Assembly (NCBI RefSeq): GCF_027244095.1
Contig: NC_069657.1
Span: 307,781,674-307,845,673 of the forward strand
DNA from: Hemicordylus capensis
Taxonomy: Eukaryota; Chordata; Lepidosauria; Squamata; Cordylidae
Reading direction: 5' to 3'
DNA length: 64,000 nucleotides
Shown in pieces: positions 22,331-34,231 of the stretch (its first letter is position 1; each line of letters starts with the position of its first letter). The position numbers were made by a program, and so were the translations under genes. The notes under the pieces are model-generated. The model was not told where the DNA came from. It saw only the letters and a list, made by a program, of their open reading frames with translations, and made no database searches.

Positions 22331-23330
22331 GAGGAAAAACCACTGCACAGCACTACCCCACACATCGGCGCTTGCCTAGTCCGCCGCTCGCAGACAGCGG
22401 CGCGCGCGCACCACCTCGCATCCACACGACCCCGCATCCACACCCAGTGGTAGCGTCGGGCCCTATTATGCATGGCTGGCCAAGCTGCCGCAATCTGCCC
22501 CGAGGAGGAAGAAGAGGAGAGCAGGCATCCCGTCTCCGCCGCGCGCACAGACCTTTGGTGGCAGCAGCGGGAGGCTTAGCGGGGATGGAAGGAGCCCGGT
22601 AGCTGTCGCGGGAGCACCAAGGAGACAGGCAGCAGCTGAGCTCCAGCAGGGCACCGCGGGCAAAGGCGCGGCCAATAGCAGCAGCGGTGGCTGCGAGAGG
22701 AGCCGCCTGGGTTGGCGCGGCTGCCGCGGCAAGGGGTCGGTCCGTCAGGGAAGCCTCGGCGTCTCCAAGTGGGAAGAGCCTCTCCCCAATCTGCTACTTA
22801 ATAGAGGGCTGTTCCCAATGCTCAGCTTGTCTCTCGTAAGCGGTTACGAAACAACGGCGGGAAAAGGTGGATGGCTGCCACCGGATGATCTATGCGCGCC
22901 TCTCTCCGCTCCAGCAGGGCAAGGGGAGAAGAAGGAGCAGAGGAAGAAGAGAGAGAGAGCGCGCTCGCCTTCTGGAAAGTTGCGCATACCTCGCCGCATT
23001 CCTGAGGCATGAGGAGTCCCGCGCGAGCGCAGCAATGCGCCGCCGTGGAAGGGCTAGCGAGGCGGGGGAGGCGGGGAGGGGGCAGTGGCCGTCCTGCCAA
23101 GAACACACGTAGCTCCCTGGCTCCTCTGCTCTGGAGCCAAGCGGCAGCAGCAGCGGCAGCCGGCGCGGCAGTCTCTTGGCTGAGGCGCTTGCCAGGCGGA
23201 AACAGGGAGCTCGAGGGCCGCGCTCTTCGCCGGCAGGCAGCCGACCTGCGGTCCAGACGAGCGAAAGGCCACTTCGGACTCTAGACTCGGGGTCATCCAG
23301 AAAAGCTTTGCCTGTTGAGGTGGGAGAAGC
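22330..23330 (-). promoter_or_regulatory. CpG island, likely COL12A1 promoter region
   Basis: This is the most CG-dense kilobase in the window, rich in GCGCGC and GGCGGC words. It lies 4.3-5.3 kb upstream of the start exon in the correct direction. A CCAAT word (22672-22676) and GC-rich Sp1-like stretches (GGGGAGGCGGGGAGG near 23070) are present. I see no convincing TATA box. Open frames here are by-products of GC richness. The assignment to COL12A1 rests on position; borders are by eye. Confidence 0.6.
22990..23160 (-). other. Candidate non-coding first exon of COL12A1
   Basis: On the minus strand the sequence GCGGCGAG|GTATGC at 22992/22984 is an acceptable splice donor within the CpG island. 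It would join to the acceptor above 18069 and leave a 4.9-kb intron 1. The upper border is a guess. A weaker alternative donor, CT|GTAAGA, lies near 23356. Transcript evidence is needed to choose. Confidence 0.25.
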
Positions 23331-24668
23331 CACCGCCAAGATTGGGACATCTTCTTACAGACTGCTGTTCAGTGTGACACTGCATGAGGAAGATTGAGGC
23401 GAAAGTGTGTTTCGGGGGAAGCAATGCCTTTCACATTTGGGGCCAATTGCACACATGAAGGGGGACACACATCAATAAAACGTATGGTGGTCCGGCTGAG
23501 AAGGAAAGAGGGGGGTCTCTCAAAAGACCTTGCCTCCTCCACCCCACCCACCCCCCACTTTAGAAACAATCCAGAGTCTCCTTGGCGGTTAATATTCAAG
23601 ACTACAGAAAAGCTGCCAACTGGCTGAGAGGAAGGGAGCCCCACATGAGGAAGGGAGCCCCCTCCCTCGGCATGCTGCTGGGGGGAAATGTTCCTAAAGC
23701 TTTCAATAAAAACTGTTAATAGAAAAAGAAAATCTGCCAATGGAAGTTGGTAAAAATCCATTTTGCGAGAACAAACGTGGGGAACAGCCCACCCCGCATA
23801 TCTTTTTCCAGATTGGCATTCATGGATGTTGAACTATGCCCCTCACTCGTGTGACATTCCAATGAAGTAGTACAATGTTGTTCTCACTGGGAGTACACAG
23901 GGGGGAGGATGGGAACAGGGTCTGTAGGCAGACTATGAATGTGTCACGTTTCACCTTCTCCGTTTTTAACACTGCCCATTGGCTCCTCTTCACGCTTTGC
24001 CCCGTTTTAGTCACTATCCCGTCTCCCTTTTGCTTTGCTGCCCCACTCATTCCCTTGAAGTCCTCAGTAGTAGCGTTCCCTATCTTTAAGCACGAGTGAT
24101 CGGCCGCTCAATACGTGCATAAGATGTGAGAGTTGGGACGGAGGGGCCTTGGAGGTCTCCTAGTCCCAACTCCGCCGCTCAGCGCAGGACGCAGTACTTT
24201 CCTGTGCATTGCTCCTTCCTTGGCGGGGGCGGAAGCTCACAGTCCCAGTTCCTACACAGTTCATTCCCTCCTGTTTCGAAGTCCTGCCCAGCCTCAACCG
24301 TCTTATATCCTTAATTAAATTAGCTGTTGTTGGGGCGGGGGGAACAGTAGTAGCAACAGCAATTAGCTGAGTTTTTAGGAGAAGCAACTATTAGCAGAGG
24401 CAGCCTCCGCGTCTCATCCCCTGCAACGTGGCTGCGCGCAAGACGCCTCCCAGGCCGTCCTTCGGAGCGAGCGAGAGTGCGTTCGACGAATGCCAGCACG
24501 TGGGCCAACACCGTCCATTCCAACTTGATTTTAAGCGGGAAAGGCAGAGGCGTCTGCCAAGAGGTGCAGGGCGGTCCCTTGACTGCCTCTAGCATCTGCC
24601 TGGAAAGAGAGAACTTGAGCTTAAATCAGATGAAGTTTCTCTTCAATAGCCAGCCTCCAAACCCACTC

Positions 24669-24670
<2 letters not shown>
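23331..24670. other. Intergenic, GC-rich in part, no recognised feature
   Basis: This is probably the upstream flank of the COL12A1 promoter. CG density rises again at about 24150-24600. I see no gene or mobile element. Confidence 0.45.

Positions 24671-24709
<39 letters not shown>
24671..24709. repeat. (CA)n microsatellite
   Basis: This is an uninterrupted CA run of about 39 bp. Confidence 0.97.
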
Positions 24710-24711
<2 letters not shown>

Positions 24712-24743
24712 CTTTGCTGGGAGGGCTACAGGGCAGTCGCAAT

Positions 24744-24898
24744 CAGGGGTGTAGCTATAATTGAGCCGATGGGTTCAAAGAACCCGGCAGCCCAGCTCCT
24801 GAGGGACCCCCGCCAGCTGAGCTCCACCCCTCCCTATTTTCTTCTTTGTCTCCCTCACTCCAAGGGGTTAGGGTTAGCTGTCCCTAGCTACGCCCCTG
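24744..24898. mobile_element. 155-bp hAT MITE, CAGGGGYGTAGCTA family
   Basis: The ends are CAGGGGTGTAGCTA and TAGCTACGCCCCTG. The flanks GTCGCAAT (24736-24743) and GTCACAAT (24899-24906) match at seven of eight bases. The ends resemble those of the longer element at 45357-46591. Confidence 0.9.
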
Positions 24899-25924
24899 GT
24901 CACAATAAACGCATGTATATGTTTATTCCATCCCTCCAAGAAAAGAAGACCAGAAGCTAAAATGCCAGGAGACCAAATGCTAAAACACATGCCAACATGT
25001 CATTCTTACTGGGGTTAAATGCTCACCTAACACAACACAATAGAATTGCTTAAGCAACTGGACTAGGTTGCTGGAAATGTTCACCTGGAAGAAAACAGAA
25101 AAGCAGGATGCCACAGATTCCTGCACATAATAACAAAATGTGCAAAGCCAATGCAGGCTCTGGCCACAAAATGGAGGCTCAAGGATCTGCTTACTCCCTG
25201 TGAATCAGTGTGTCTTTCCAGATGCTGCTGCACCCAGAAGCTATTTCTGCCTCACTATCTCAATTACGAAAAAGATGAGAAATTGTTTTTTTCTAAATCA
25301 CCCCATGATCTACCAGTATATTTTTTAAAACAAAAAATGATGAGAAATGCTGCCTGAGCATGGGAAAAGAGAGAGATTGTGTTGCAGTATCCACCTACAC
25401 AGACAGCTCAGCTGCCATAATCTGATGAGAGAGTGATAGTGAAGAAGGATCCTAAGGGATTCAACCAAAGTCAGGATTTGGAAAGTTCACTGACCTTCGC
25501 CCACTCCTTGTGGGGGATTTGTCCTCATAAGACTCTGCCTGGTCTAGAATACTTTTTAATATCAATAGAGATTCATTGAATTGAATCCATGCAGTGGAAC
25601 AGATTTGGGCACACAAAAGGTGTTATTGGGCATTCAAAGGCTACTGTTGCCTTTAGATCTAGGAGCATTATTCTCATGATCAACAGGGGGAAGAGGGTTG
25701 TGTGGGCTGTGTGAAAGAGCCAAATGAAAACTGCACTTTTCAAAACCTCTGCAATGCACTCCACCCAGAGCAGGCAGAAAACTATGGACACCTGGCCAGT
25801 GCTCAAATTACAGGTGGAGCAGAGGGGTCCAGTACTTTACCTTAGTACCCAGTTATCATGCAGCTGACTTGTGCAGGACAGTGCCCAGAATGATAAAGCT
25901 CTCTCCTTGCTACTTAACTGTTTT

Positions 25925-26160
25925 TAGAAGGCAAGGTCGGAGATGCACCTAGGTAATTTTGGAGCCTGGACCTAAAGGCCTTTGGAGACACCCCCTGCTC
26001 CCCTGCAAATTAAGCATCAACATACTCCACCAGGTGACCACACCACCCAGGACAGACTTCAGAGGATTTGGAGGGCCCCAGGGGCTGTGGAGGCCCTGGA
26101 CTTTGGGCCCAAAGTCCAGAGGTAAGCGCACCTCTGGCAAGGCTACAGGTGGTGGTGGGG
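25925..26160. mobile_element. Probable hAT-derived fragment
   Basis: The words GAGGGCCCCAGGGGCTGTGG and AAAGTCCAG also occur near the left end of the hAT element at 45357-46591 (AAAGTCCAGGGCCTCCGCAC, inverted). No ends or target duplication were found. Confidence 0.4.
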
Positions 26161-26245
26161 ATTTGGTTCAAACATGAGAGGAGTCAGTGGGTAGGGCTTG
26201 CAGAAGCCCCCCTCCCATCTGAGCACTGCACCTGCCCCTCAGTCT

Positions 26246-26345
26246 TATAGGAAACATAAAGACTATCTAGCCCAGTATTGTCTTCACAGACTAGCAGCGG
26301 CTTCTCCAAGGTTGCAGGCAGGAATCTCTCTCAGCTTCTCCCTGA
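26246..26345 (-). mobile_element. 5S-Sauria-type SINE, 3' fragment
   Basis: TATCTAGCCCAGTATTGTCT and GCAGCGGCTTCTCCAAGGTT match the minus-strand copy at 47918-48225. The tRNA- and 5S-like parts are absent. Confidence 0.75.
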
Positions 26346-26860
26346 GGTGGTAAACTTGTGTCTGGGCTGTATCATATCAAAGGGCACGGGAGGGGATTGG
26401 TGAAGGCTCCTCCCTGGCCAGTATGCTCTCTGGCTGCTGTGCTGGGACAGCACATACGGTAGAAAACTTACATGTCAGGATGAAGGCTTAGATTAGAATT
26501 CTGCTATCCAATTTTCTGTGGGAGGGGGGCGCTGGGTGGGGGAGCATTCCATCAGGTGTGAGTCCTCACCTGCAGTCAGAAGTGGGATGGTGGTCTTTAG
26601 GCCTGATAAAGCTTTAAGCCCCTGTCAGCGCAACTTGGCACACGGACCTTTGCAACAAATCTGTGTCCAGTATGTGCCTAAGGCGGGAAGGAGAAGAAAA
26701 CCAGGTAGGCGCAAGGCACATGAGTCCTCCGAGTCAGAGAGGAATATCTCCTCCTCCTTACACTTTCTCTCACACAGAGACGCAACCGCAACGTCCATCC
26801 AGCCCCGTCAATGACAAAAAGATGGCAAATGGATCGAAGCAAATAGATCATTGTCCTCCT

Positions 26861-26945
26861 TGCAATCCTATACACACTTACCTAGGAGTAAGTCCCATCG
26901 AGCACAGTGGAGCTTACTTCTGTGTAGGCAGGCACAGGATCGTGC
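26861..26945. repeat. Short palindromic interspersed repeat
   Basis: It starts TGCAATCCTATACACACTTA and ends with GGATCGTGC. It shares CTTACTTCTGTGTA with the copy at 15417-15503. Confidence 0.6.
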
Positions 26946-26979
26946 TGTCGACACCCACCGCACAAAGGCTCAGGAGCAA

Positions 26980-27870
26980 GTAGAGACTTTCGCGCGCATC
27001 ATCACCGGGTCCGCAGGGCCGTGCGATCACGCAAGGCCGCCTCGATAAACGGCGGGTCCCATTGACGCGCAGAAAAGGTGGTCCAGAACGTATTCTGTAC
27101 GCCGAAAGCTGGCGTGCTCTTCGGGTCAGCAGCCCGCCCGCCCCCCCGACCTTACCTGCTGCAAAGGAAGACGGCGCTGCAGGGCGCCCGGCGAGAGATG
27201 CTTTCAAAGCTCCACCCTGCGCTTTCTGCCGTCTTCTCACGCGGGCCCACCAGACAGACCCGTCCCTAACCAAACTGCTGGGCCGAGGCCGCCCGCATGT
27301 CATGCCAAGAGAGCAAAGGAGACTAAGCCGCGCTAGTGAAAGGGGCACCTCCGCCAAACCCCAGGGCAGACTCAGCTGGCATTTAAACGAGAGAGAGAGA
27401 GAGAGAGAGATTGTATTTATAGTTTATAATATGTATATGCCGCTTTAGTTCACAAAGTAGTTTACATGGCAGATAGATATATATAAAAAATGGATTCCCT
27501 CCCTGCAACAAGAGCCTTTGAATCTAAAGAAGGCGCGTGTGTCTGCGTGTGCTTTTAAAAAAGCGTCCTATCTAGCAGTATTTCTATGGAGGAGAGATCA
27601 GAACAGAGAGAGAGAGAGAGAGAGCCTAGCCAGGCAAGCGCGTCTCTTCACAGCCCCCGCACCCACGCCGCCTCGATCCTTTCCTTTTCCCGCCTTGACA
27701 TTCAAAGCAGTCAACGTACACGCTCCTTGGTGTCTGGCGTATATCCCTTTACTCCGCCGGGCTTTCCTCGCTGTGGTTGCACCAGAGTTATTCCCAGCAC
27801 TGCTGCATCTTCGATGCAAGCCTCTTTTTGCTGGCGGAGGCAGAGGCAAACCGCCTTGAGAAGATAAAGA
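26980..27870. promoter_or_regulatory. Second CpG-rich block upstream of COL12A1
   Basis: CG-dense sequence runs at 26980-27340 and again at 27640-27870, split by an L2-like fragment (about 27420-27480) and GA arrays (27388-27411, 27606-27624). It could be a distal promoter, an enhancer or a non-coding RNA start. I see no coding frame that resembles a protein I know. Confidence 0.4.
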
Positions 27871-28279
27871 GATCCCAGCTTCCTAAGCAGCGCTCCGTCT
27901 AAGAAACAACCAGCAAGAAGGAATGGAGGTTTCCTTGCTAGAATTCTTTACAACGTGCCGAAGAGCTTTAACCCTCCTCTGTACGGCCTCTCCACAAAAG
28001 AATGACAAAGGGCGAGGGCGGGGGAGAATCCAAGTGAGGTTCATTTATTGTCCAACAGCTCGACCTAGTGGCCATGGTTTTATTACCATGACATCATATA
28101 TACAGCGATTCAAAGGGATGCGCTATACCTCCTCCACCAATTACAAACACACCACCACCATGATGTGTAACTAGTAGGCCTTAATTCCTTTTTGAGAACT
28201 GCTCCTGAGAGGTGCGCTTAGGGTCTTTTGGCACCACACCTAGGATGTATTGCATCAAGCATACAAAACTAGGGGATAA
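27871..28279. other. Intergenic, no recognised feature
   Basis: I see no gene, RNA or clear repeat here. Confidence 0.4.
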
Positions 28280-28559
28280 AAAGGGCACTGCCATTCAGTG
28301 GCACAAATATGAATACAAATATGATGAATATGTATATACCACTTTTCAGCAGAAGTTCCCAAAGCAGCTTACATAGATATAAACAAACAAAATAGCTCCC
28401 CGTCCCCAAAGGGATCACAATCTAAAAAAGAAACAGAAGATAAACCCCAGCAACAGCCACTGGAGCGATGCTCTGCTGGGGATGGATAGTGCCAGTTACT
28501 CTCCCCCTGCTAAATAAAGAGCATCACCCCTTTAAAAAGGTGCCTCTTTGCTCAGTTAG
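28280..28559 (-). mobile_element. L2-type 3' tail element
   Basis: On the minus strand it follows the copy at 10690-10932: TACCACTTTTCAGCAGAAGT, CCCCAAAGGGATCACAATCT, and TTACTCTCCCCCTGCTAAAT are the inverted counterparts. Confidence 0.65.
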
Positions 28560-28695
28560 CACGGGTTTGCACACGCTTTGCATGCAGAAGGTGGTCCTAG
28601 GTCAAGGCATCTCCAGGTAGAGCTGGGAAAGACCCCTGTCCGGAACCCCAGGCAGCTGGCACCATGCCAGTCTGTGTGGACGGTACTAAGCTAGA
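28560..28695 (+). mobile_element. 5S-Sauria-type SINE fragment
   Basis: TTTGCATGCAGAAGGTGGTC, AGGCATCTCCAGGTAGAGCT and GGTACTAAGCTAGA match the tRNA-like and 3' parts of the family. The head is lost. Confidence 0.65.
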
Positions 28696-30566
28696 GCTTT
28701 ATAAATTCAAAATGGTTCCTGGCACAATATCATTGGCCGGTGGGAGTGATGAGGTCACCAACATATGCTTGTATAGAGCTTATTGTTTGTCAGACTAGCC
28801 AATGGACTTCGGGATTCAGGCTACCTTTCCTGCCTCACCCATTATGGACCACCCATTCTTCCTCAGCAGAAGTTTTATAGCTATAGCTCTGGCCAGCTCA
28901 ACAGGCACTGCACATTATGGCTATAAACAATTAATTGAGCCTGGAGACTAACATGTATGCTAAAAGCACAAAGCCCTTGGCTTCAACAACAAAGCAAGGT
29001 GGCTATTTATCTAGTGTGGATAATACTGTTTTATGTTAAAGTATAAAGAAAAGAATCACTACAAATGTGCAACATATAAGGTATCTTCCTATAAGTAGTT
29101 GACCTCTTCCCCCTCACCCCATATCATCTTGAAATGGAGCCTCTGGAGTCAGAGTATATTTATTAACTAACTACTTGAATTATCCTTTGGACTTTGATAA
29201 ACTTTGCTACTACTCTCTCTAGACATATACACACACTCATATAAGTCTCTTTGCCCCGCATCTGAAATCTTCAATAGTGGCCCTGTTTATGATATAGAAG
29301 GGTGAGTTGCATGCCAAGGAGAAAAGGGGAGACAAGGACAATGGTATCACGAATGGAATAAGAGAAGGAGAGGAATGGAGAGGCATTGGGGTGTAATGAT
29401 AAGGAAATCTGTCATAGTCCTGCTGGGTTTGAGATGGCAGCAAAACATCCAAGAGGAAACGGAGAGGTTACTGTAGGGATCCTGGGATTTGGCTAAATGA
29501 GAAAAGTTAGTAGTTGAAAGAGACATTCTTCTGCATAAAAGTAACCACTAAAGCCATCAGTTTGAAGGAGCCCAGAGAGAACCAAGAGAGCTGGAGGGGA
29601 GGGGAGGGGAGGAATGGAGAGAGAGCACAAAAGGGCAGGCAAGCAGGAAGGAAGAGGGATGGAGCCCTGAAAGACAACTAAAACGCATGGGAGAGATGAA
29701 CAGGAAGAAAAACTAAAAGAGACAAAGGAGAAATGGAAGGACAGACAAGAGGTGGACCAGAAGAAGAAATGGCCAGAGAAACCCAAGAACTGCATTAGCA
29801 CTGAATTTTACTTAGGAAGAGGTTTTTAAAAATGAAATTATAGTGCAACATTTTAACAGGCTTGCTAGTCTGATGACACTCCCAGTAAAGATAGTTTTAT
29901 TTAATGGCCAAATTCTGCTGCTCTGTGAAATAGACTTAATAGTTTCGGATAGCCTAGAATGTTTTAGGGAATAATAATAAAGCACGTGCTTTAAGATTTC
30001 CAGACACCTTTGGGAAATGAGTCAACTACTTATAGGAACATACCACAAATTCAGCTGTCTGGTAATGCTACGATGCACTTTCCAGAACCAACATTTTCCT
30101 TTGTAATACATTACAAAATACCCTTGAACTACTAAATCCCCCAAAAGATTTTTCATCCTCTTTCTATCAATGTAAATAGTACACAGTTACTAAGCAGCAA
30201 GGCTACTAAGATAGATTTTATTTTTCCCCTAATAGACGTTCACACATGGTAAGTAAGTAAGTACTACGTCAAAATAAATCAAAGAAAATACATTTCTCAC
30301 ACACTTCTTGGTTTAAGACACTCAGCCTCAGTCCTTAAATGTTCTCTTCTAGTACATTCTCTACTCAAAGTGCCTGTTTCTCAGGTGATCTAAGAATGTT
30401 TTACTAATGGCGTCAATTTAATATACTTTTGTCCTTGTTTGGAACTTACTTACTAGTTTAAAGGCCTGAGCCCAAGGAAAACCACTATGGAATTCTTGTG
30501 CTGCATTGTTCTAAACCTGAAAAGTGTTTGCAAGGCAATCTGAGTTCCTTCATCCTTGTTCTAGAA
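28696..30566. other. Intergenic, with a purine-rich tract
   Basis: No gene is visible. From about 29560 to 29790 the plus strand is almost all purine, with a GGGGA array at about 29596-29612. Confidence 0.5.
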
Positions 30567-30702
30567 CAGGCCTGCTCAACTTCAGGCCCCCAGCTGATTT
30601 TGGACTACAACTCCCATAATCCCCAGGCACAGTGGCCAATAGTCAGGGATTATGGGAATTGTAGGCCAACATCTGCAGGAGGGCTGAAGTTGAGCAGCTG
30701 TG
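30567..30702. mobile_element. 136-bp hAT MITE
   Basis: It starts CAGGCCTGCTCAACTTCAGG and ends CTGAAGTTGAGCAGCTGTG, its complement. Inner arms ACAACTCCCATAATCCC and GGGATTATGGGAATTGTA pair too. A perfect 8-bp target duplication TTCTAGAA flanks it (30559-30566 and 30703-30710). Confidence 0.93.
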
Positions 30703-31007
30703 TTCTAGAATGATGGGATTAAATGTCAAAACATAGGGATTTAACATTAGCTCGATTGGGTAATTGCTTCTGAGCTTGCCCCAGGACACTGTGTTAAGTT
30801 TCTCAAAACAGAGAGGATCAGGATGAGTTGTCCAGGTTAGGGACTGTCTTGAACAACTTGCAGTCCTGCAGATAGCATCACTGCTGCCACTAGTTGCCAA
30901 CACCCTACCTTAGAGTGGATTCATATAACCTTTTTTTCAAGGAGGAAATCATTCCAAATTAATGGTTTATATACTGTGTAAAGATACATCAGCCTAGCAA
31001 TGTTGCC

Positions 31008-31137
31008 TGCACACAAGTGGTGCAAATGCAAAGATCGTACAAATGATGTTACACAAGAGTAAGTCTGTTTGAAAAAATGGACTTACTCTTGTGCAGTGTC
31101 GTTTGAGCAGTTTTTGCATGTGTGCAACTTGTGTGCA
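31008..31137. repeat. Imperfect palindrome, MITE-like
   Basis: Arms of about 57 bp run from TGCACACAAGTGGTGCAAAT to CAAGAGTAAGTC and back from GACTTACTCTTGTGCA to GCAACTTGTGTGCA. A loop of about 14 bp separates them. No target duplication was found. Confidence 0.7.
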
Positions 31138-32202
31138 TTCAGTATTACTTGACTGACATACCATTGCGGAATTGCAGAATGTCAGCCAATTCCTTCAGTG
31201 AATTTGTGTGTGCTGAACTCATCTTTCAAAAAGAATATCTGTCGAGATCATTCACTTTGCAAGATATCTCAATGGGAAGATAAACTGAACTATCAATAAT
31301 TACAGCTGGACATTAACAGCCCTTAATGAATTCACTGGACTGCAGCCTGGAATAGTCATGTGAATCCACCTTTAGTGACTGCAACTTGCTCCATATAAGA
31401 TCAAATGCTTGATTGAGGAGGCCTCCAAAAAATGAAAAGAAAGCCTGAGAGGTTGTCTTCCTGTCTCTGGATCTTTAAAGTGCAGGAGTCTGGGTATGCT
31501 TGAATGCTGCTGGATATGCTTGCGGTAACCGTATCTTCTCAAAACTGCTCTCATGATATGCACATCCAACAGTCATAGGCTCTTATGGTGTTTGGGAATA
31601 TATTAGTGGATTCCACACACACCCCGCCTGCCAGATATTATTATTATTATTTCTTGTTTACACAGTCAGACCGGTGTTATTGACTGGTTCATTTTATCCA
31701 GACATCGAGTCCTTCCCAAGGACCTGGGATGGCTGAATTTTATTATCAATGTTGTTGCTGTTATTATAGATATCGTCGCAGAATATAGGCTGTTCCCAGT
31801 AAAGTTGCTTTTTGTAATTGGCTGATGGTGATTTCTGTGGCCCCTATGGTGTTGAGGTGCTCTTCAAGGTCTTTTGGAACTGCACCCAGGGTGCCAATTT
31901 CCATTGGGATTATTTTGGTCTTCTTCTGCCACAGCCTTTCAATTTCAATTTGTAGATCTTCGTATTTTGTGATTTTTTTCTATTTCTTTTTCTTCTATTC
32001 TGCTATCTCCTGGTATTGCTATGTCGATTATTTTCACTTGTTTTTCTTTCTTCCCGACTACAGTTATATCTGGTGTACTGTGTGGCAGATGTTTGTCTGT
32101 TTGTAGTCGGAAGTCCCATAATATTTTTGCATCTTCATTTTCGACAACTTTTTCAATTTTATAGTCCCACCAATGTTTGGCTACAGGTAGCTTGTATTTT
32201 TT

Positions 32203-34207
32203 TCAGATGTTCCAGTGTATCATCCCTGCTACCTTGTCATGCCTTTGTTTGTAGTCAGTCTGTGTGATCTTTTTACAACAGCTGATGAGGTGGTCCGCTG
32301 TTTCATCTGCTTCTTTACAAAGGCAGCACTTGCTGTTTGTTGTTGACTTTTCTGCTTTTGCACTTATTGCATTTGTTCTTAGTGCCTGTTCTTGCGCAGC
32401 CAGTATTAAACCCTCTGTTTCTTTCTTCAAGTTGCCATTCTTAAGCCATTGCCAGGTCTTGGTGATGTCTGATTTTCTACTTATATTGTGCAAATATTGA
32501 CCATGCAGGGACTTCTTTTTCCATTTTTCTGCTCGGTTCTTGACTTGTTTTTTCTTGTAGGCCTGCTTTGTTTCATTGGTGTTGAATAGTTTCTCGTTAT
32601 TGACCATTTGAAGTGCATCTTCTTCACTGTCCTTGAGATATTCTTCGAGGCCTCCTTTATCCTCCTCTACTGTTTTATGGACGTGTAGCATTCCTCTTCC
32701 ACCTGAGCTGCGAGGGAGGTATAGCCTATCTACATCACTGTGGGGGTGCAGAGCATGATTGATGGTCATTTTCCTGGTCTTACGATCTAGTGTCTCTAGC
32801 TCTGCCTGGGTCCAGTCTATTATTCCTGCAGTGTATCTGATAACAGGTATAGCCCAGGTGTTTATGGCTTGTAGGGTGTTCCCGCCATTGAGTTTGGACT
32901 TTAGGATTTTTCTAAGTCTCCTAATGTATTCACTTCCAATTTTTCTTTTAACATCAGTGTGTGCAATGTTATCTGCCAGGAGAATGCCCAAGTATTTGTA
33001 ATGTTCTTTCTCTTCCAGGTTCTTGATCTTGCTTCCATTGGGCAGTTCTATTCCTTCTGTTTTTCTTATTTTTCCTCTCTTCATTATTAATGCAGCACAC
33101 TTGTCTAGTCCAAACTCCATTGCTATATCGCTACTGAATATACGGACAGTGTTTAGCAGTGATTCGATTTCTGACTGGGACTTTCCATACAGCTTCAGAT
33201 CGTCCATGTACAGCAGCTGCTTTATTTTACTTGATGTTTTAGATGTTTGGTATCTGAGGCCTGTTTTGTTTAGTATTTGTGAAAATGGAGTCATGGCGAT
33301 TACAAACAACAGAGGGGATAGTGAGTCCCCTTGGAAAATACCTCTTCTAATGCTAACCTGTCCAAGTGTCTCGCCATTGATTGTTAACTGTGTACTCCAC
33401 ATGCTCATTGCTTTTAAAAAAAATAAATATCTGAATGTTTTTGCTGATACCAGTTGTTTCTAAACATTTTAGTATCCATGTGTGAGGCAATGAATCGAAG
33501 GCTTTCTTGTAGTCAATCCATGCAACACTTAGATTTGTTTTTCTTCTCTTGCAAATTTCTAAAATCATTTTGTCAATCAGCAGCTGCTCTTTTGTGCCTC
33601 TGGTGTTCGGGCAATTTCCTTTCTGTTCAACTGGAAGCTGTTTGTTAGTTAATAAGTGTTGCATTACTTCATCTGCTATTATTCCAGTTAATAATTTGAA
33701 CATGGTTGGCAGACAGGTTATCGGTCTATAATTACTTGGAAGTGCACCTTTTGCTGGGTCTTTCATGATGAGATGAGTTTTCCCAGTTGTTAGCCATTGT
33801 TCAATATCACCTCCTTGCAAAATGTGATTGAACTGTTTTGATAGTTGTTTATGAAGGCTTGTTAGGTGTTTAAGCCAAAAGACATGCAGTTCATCGTTGC
33901 CTGGTGCAGTCCAATTTTTAATTTTATTTGTTCTTTCACTTATTAATTCTGGTGTTATTATTAGATCTTGCATTTGTTGGTTACATTTTTCAACCTCTTT
34001 CACCCAGCCTGCTTTTTTATAATAATCTGTTGGATTGTCCCATAATTTCCCCCAGAATTGCACTGTTTCTTCTTTATATGGTGTTTCTAGGTTTCTTGCA
34101 GTTTCTCCTTCTATGCTTTGGTAGAAACGTCTCTGATTCGACTGGAATTGGAGATTCTGCCTGTGTTGTGTAATTCTGGCTTCGTATCTGCTAATCTTCT
34201 TTGTCAC
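32203..34207 (-). pseudogene. R4 LINE reverse transcriptase and zinc-finger region (two frames)
   Basis: The RT region starts near TKKISRYEARITQHRQNLQF and proceeds through APGNDELHVFWLKHL, the palm motifs, YMDD, the thumb segment AINTWAIPVIRYTAGIIDWT and the CCHC finger. All catalytic landmarks are present. It is broken by a single frameshift around 33.41 kb and ends in a premature TGA just before the endonuclease. The gene acts in retrotransposition, by target-primed reverse transcription at a cut made by its own endonuclease. Confidence 0.88.
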
Positions 34208-34231
34208 TGCTGTTATCTGCTGCTTTATTAT

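Noticed and set aside
22466-22732. Minus-strand frame ending MPALLFFLLGADCG, like a signal peptide
   Set aside because: The hydrophobic run comes from CTC/CTG repeats in the CpG island, the frame ends soon after, and no homology was recognised. The proven signal exon is at 17956-18069.
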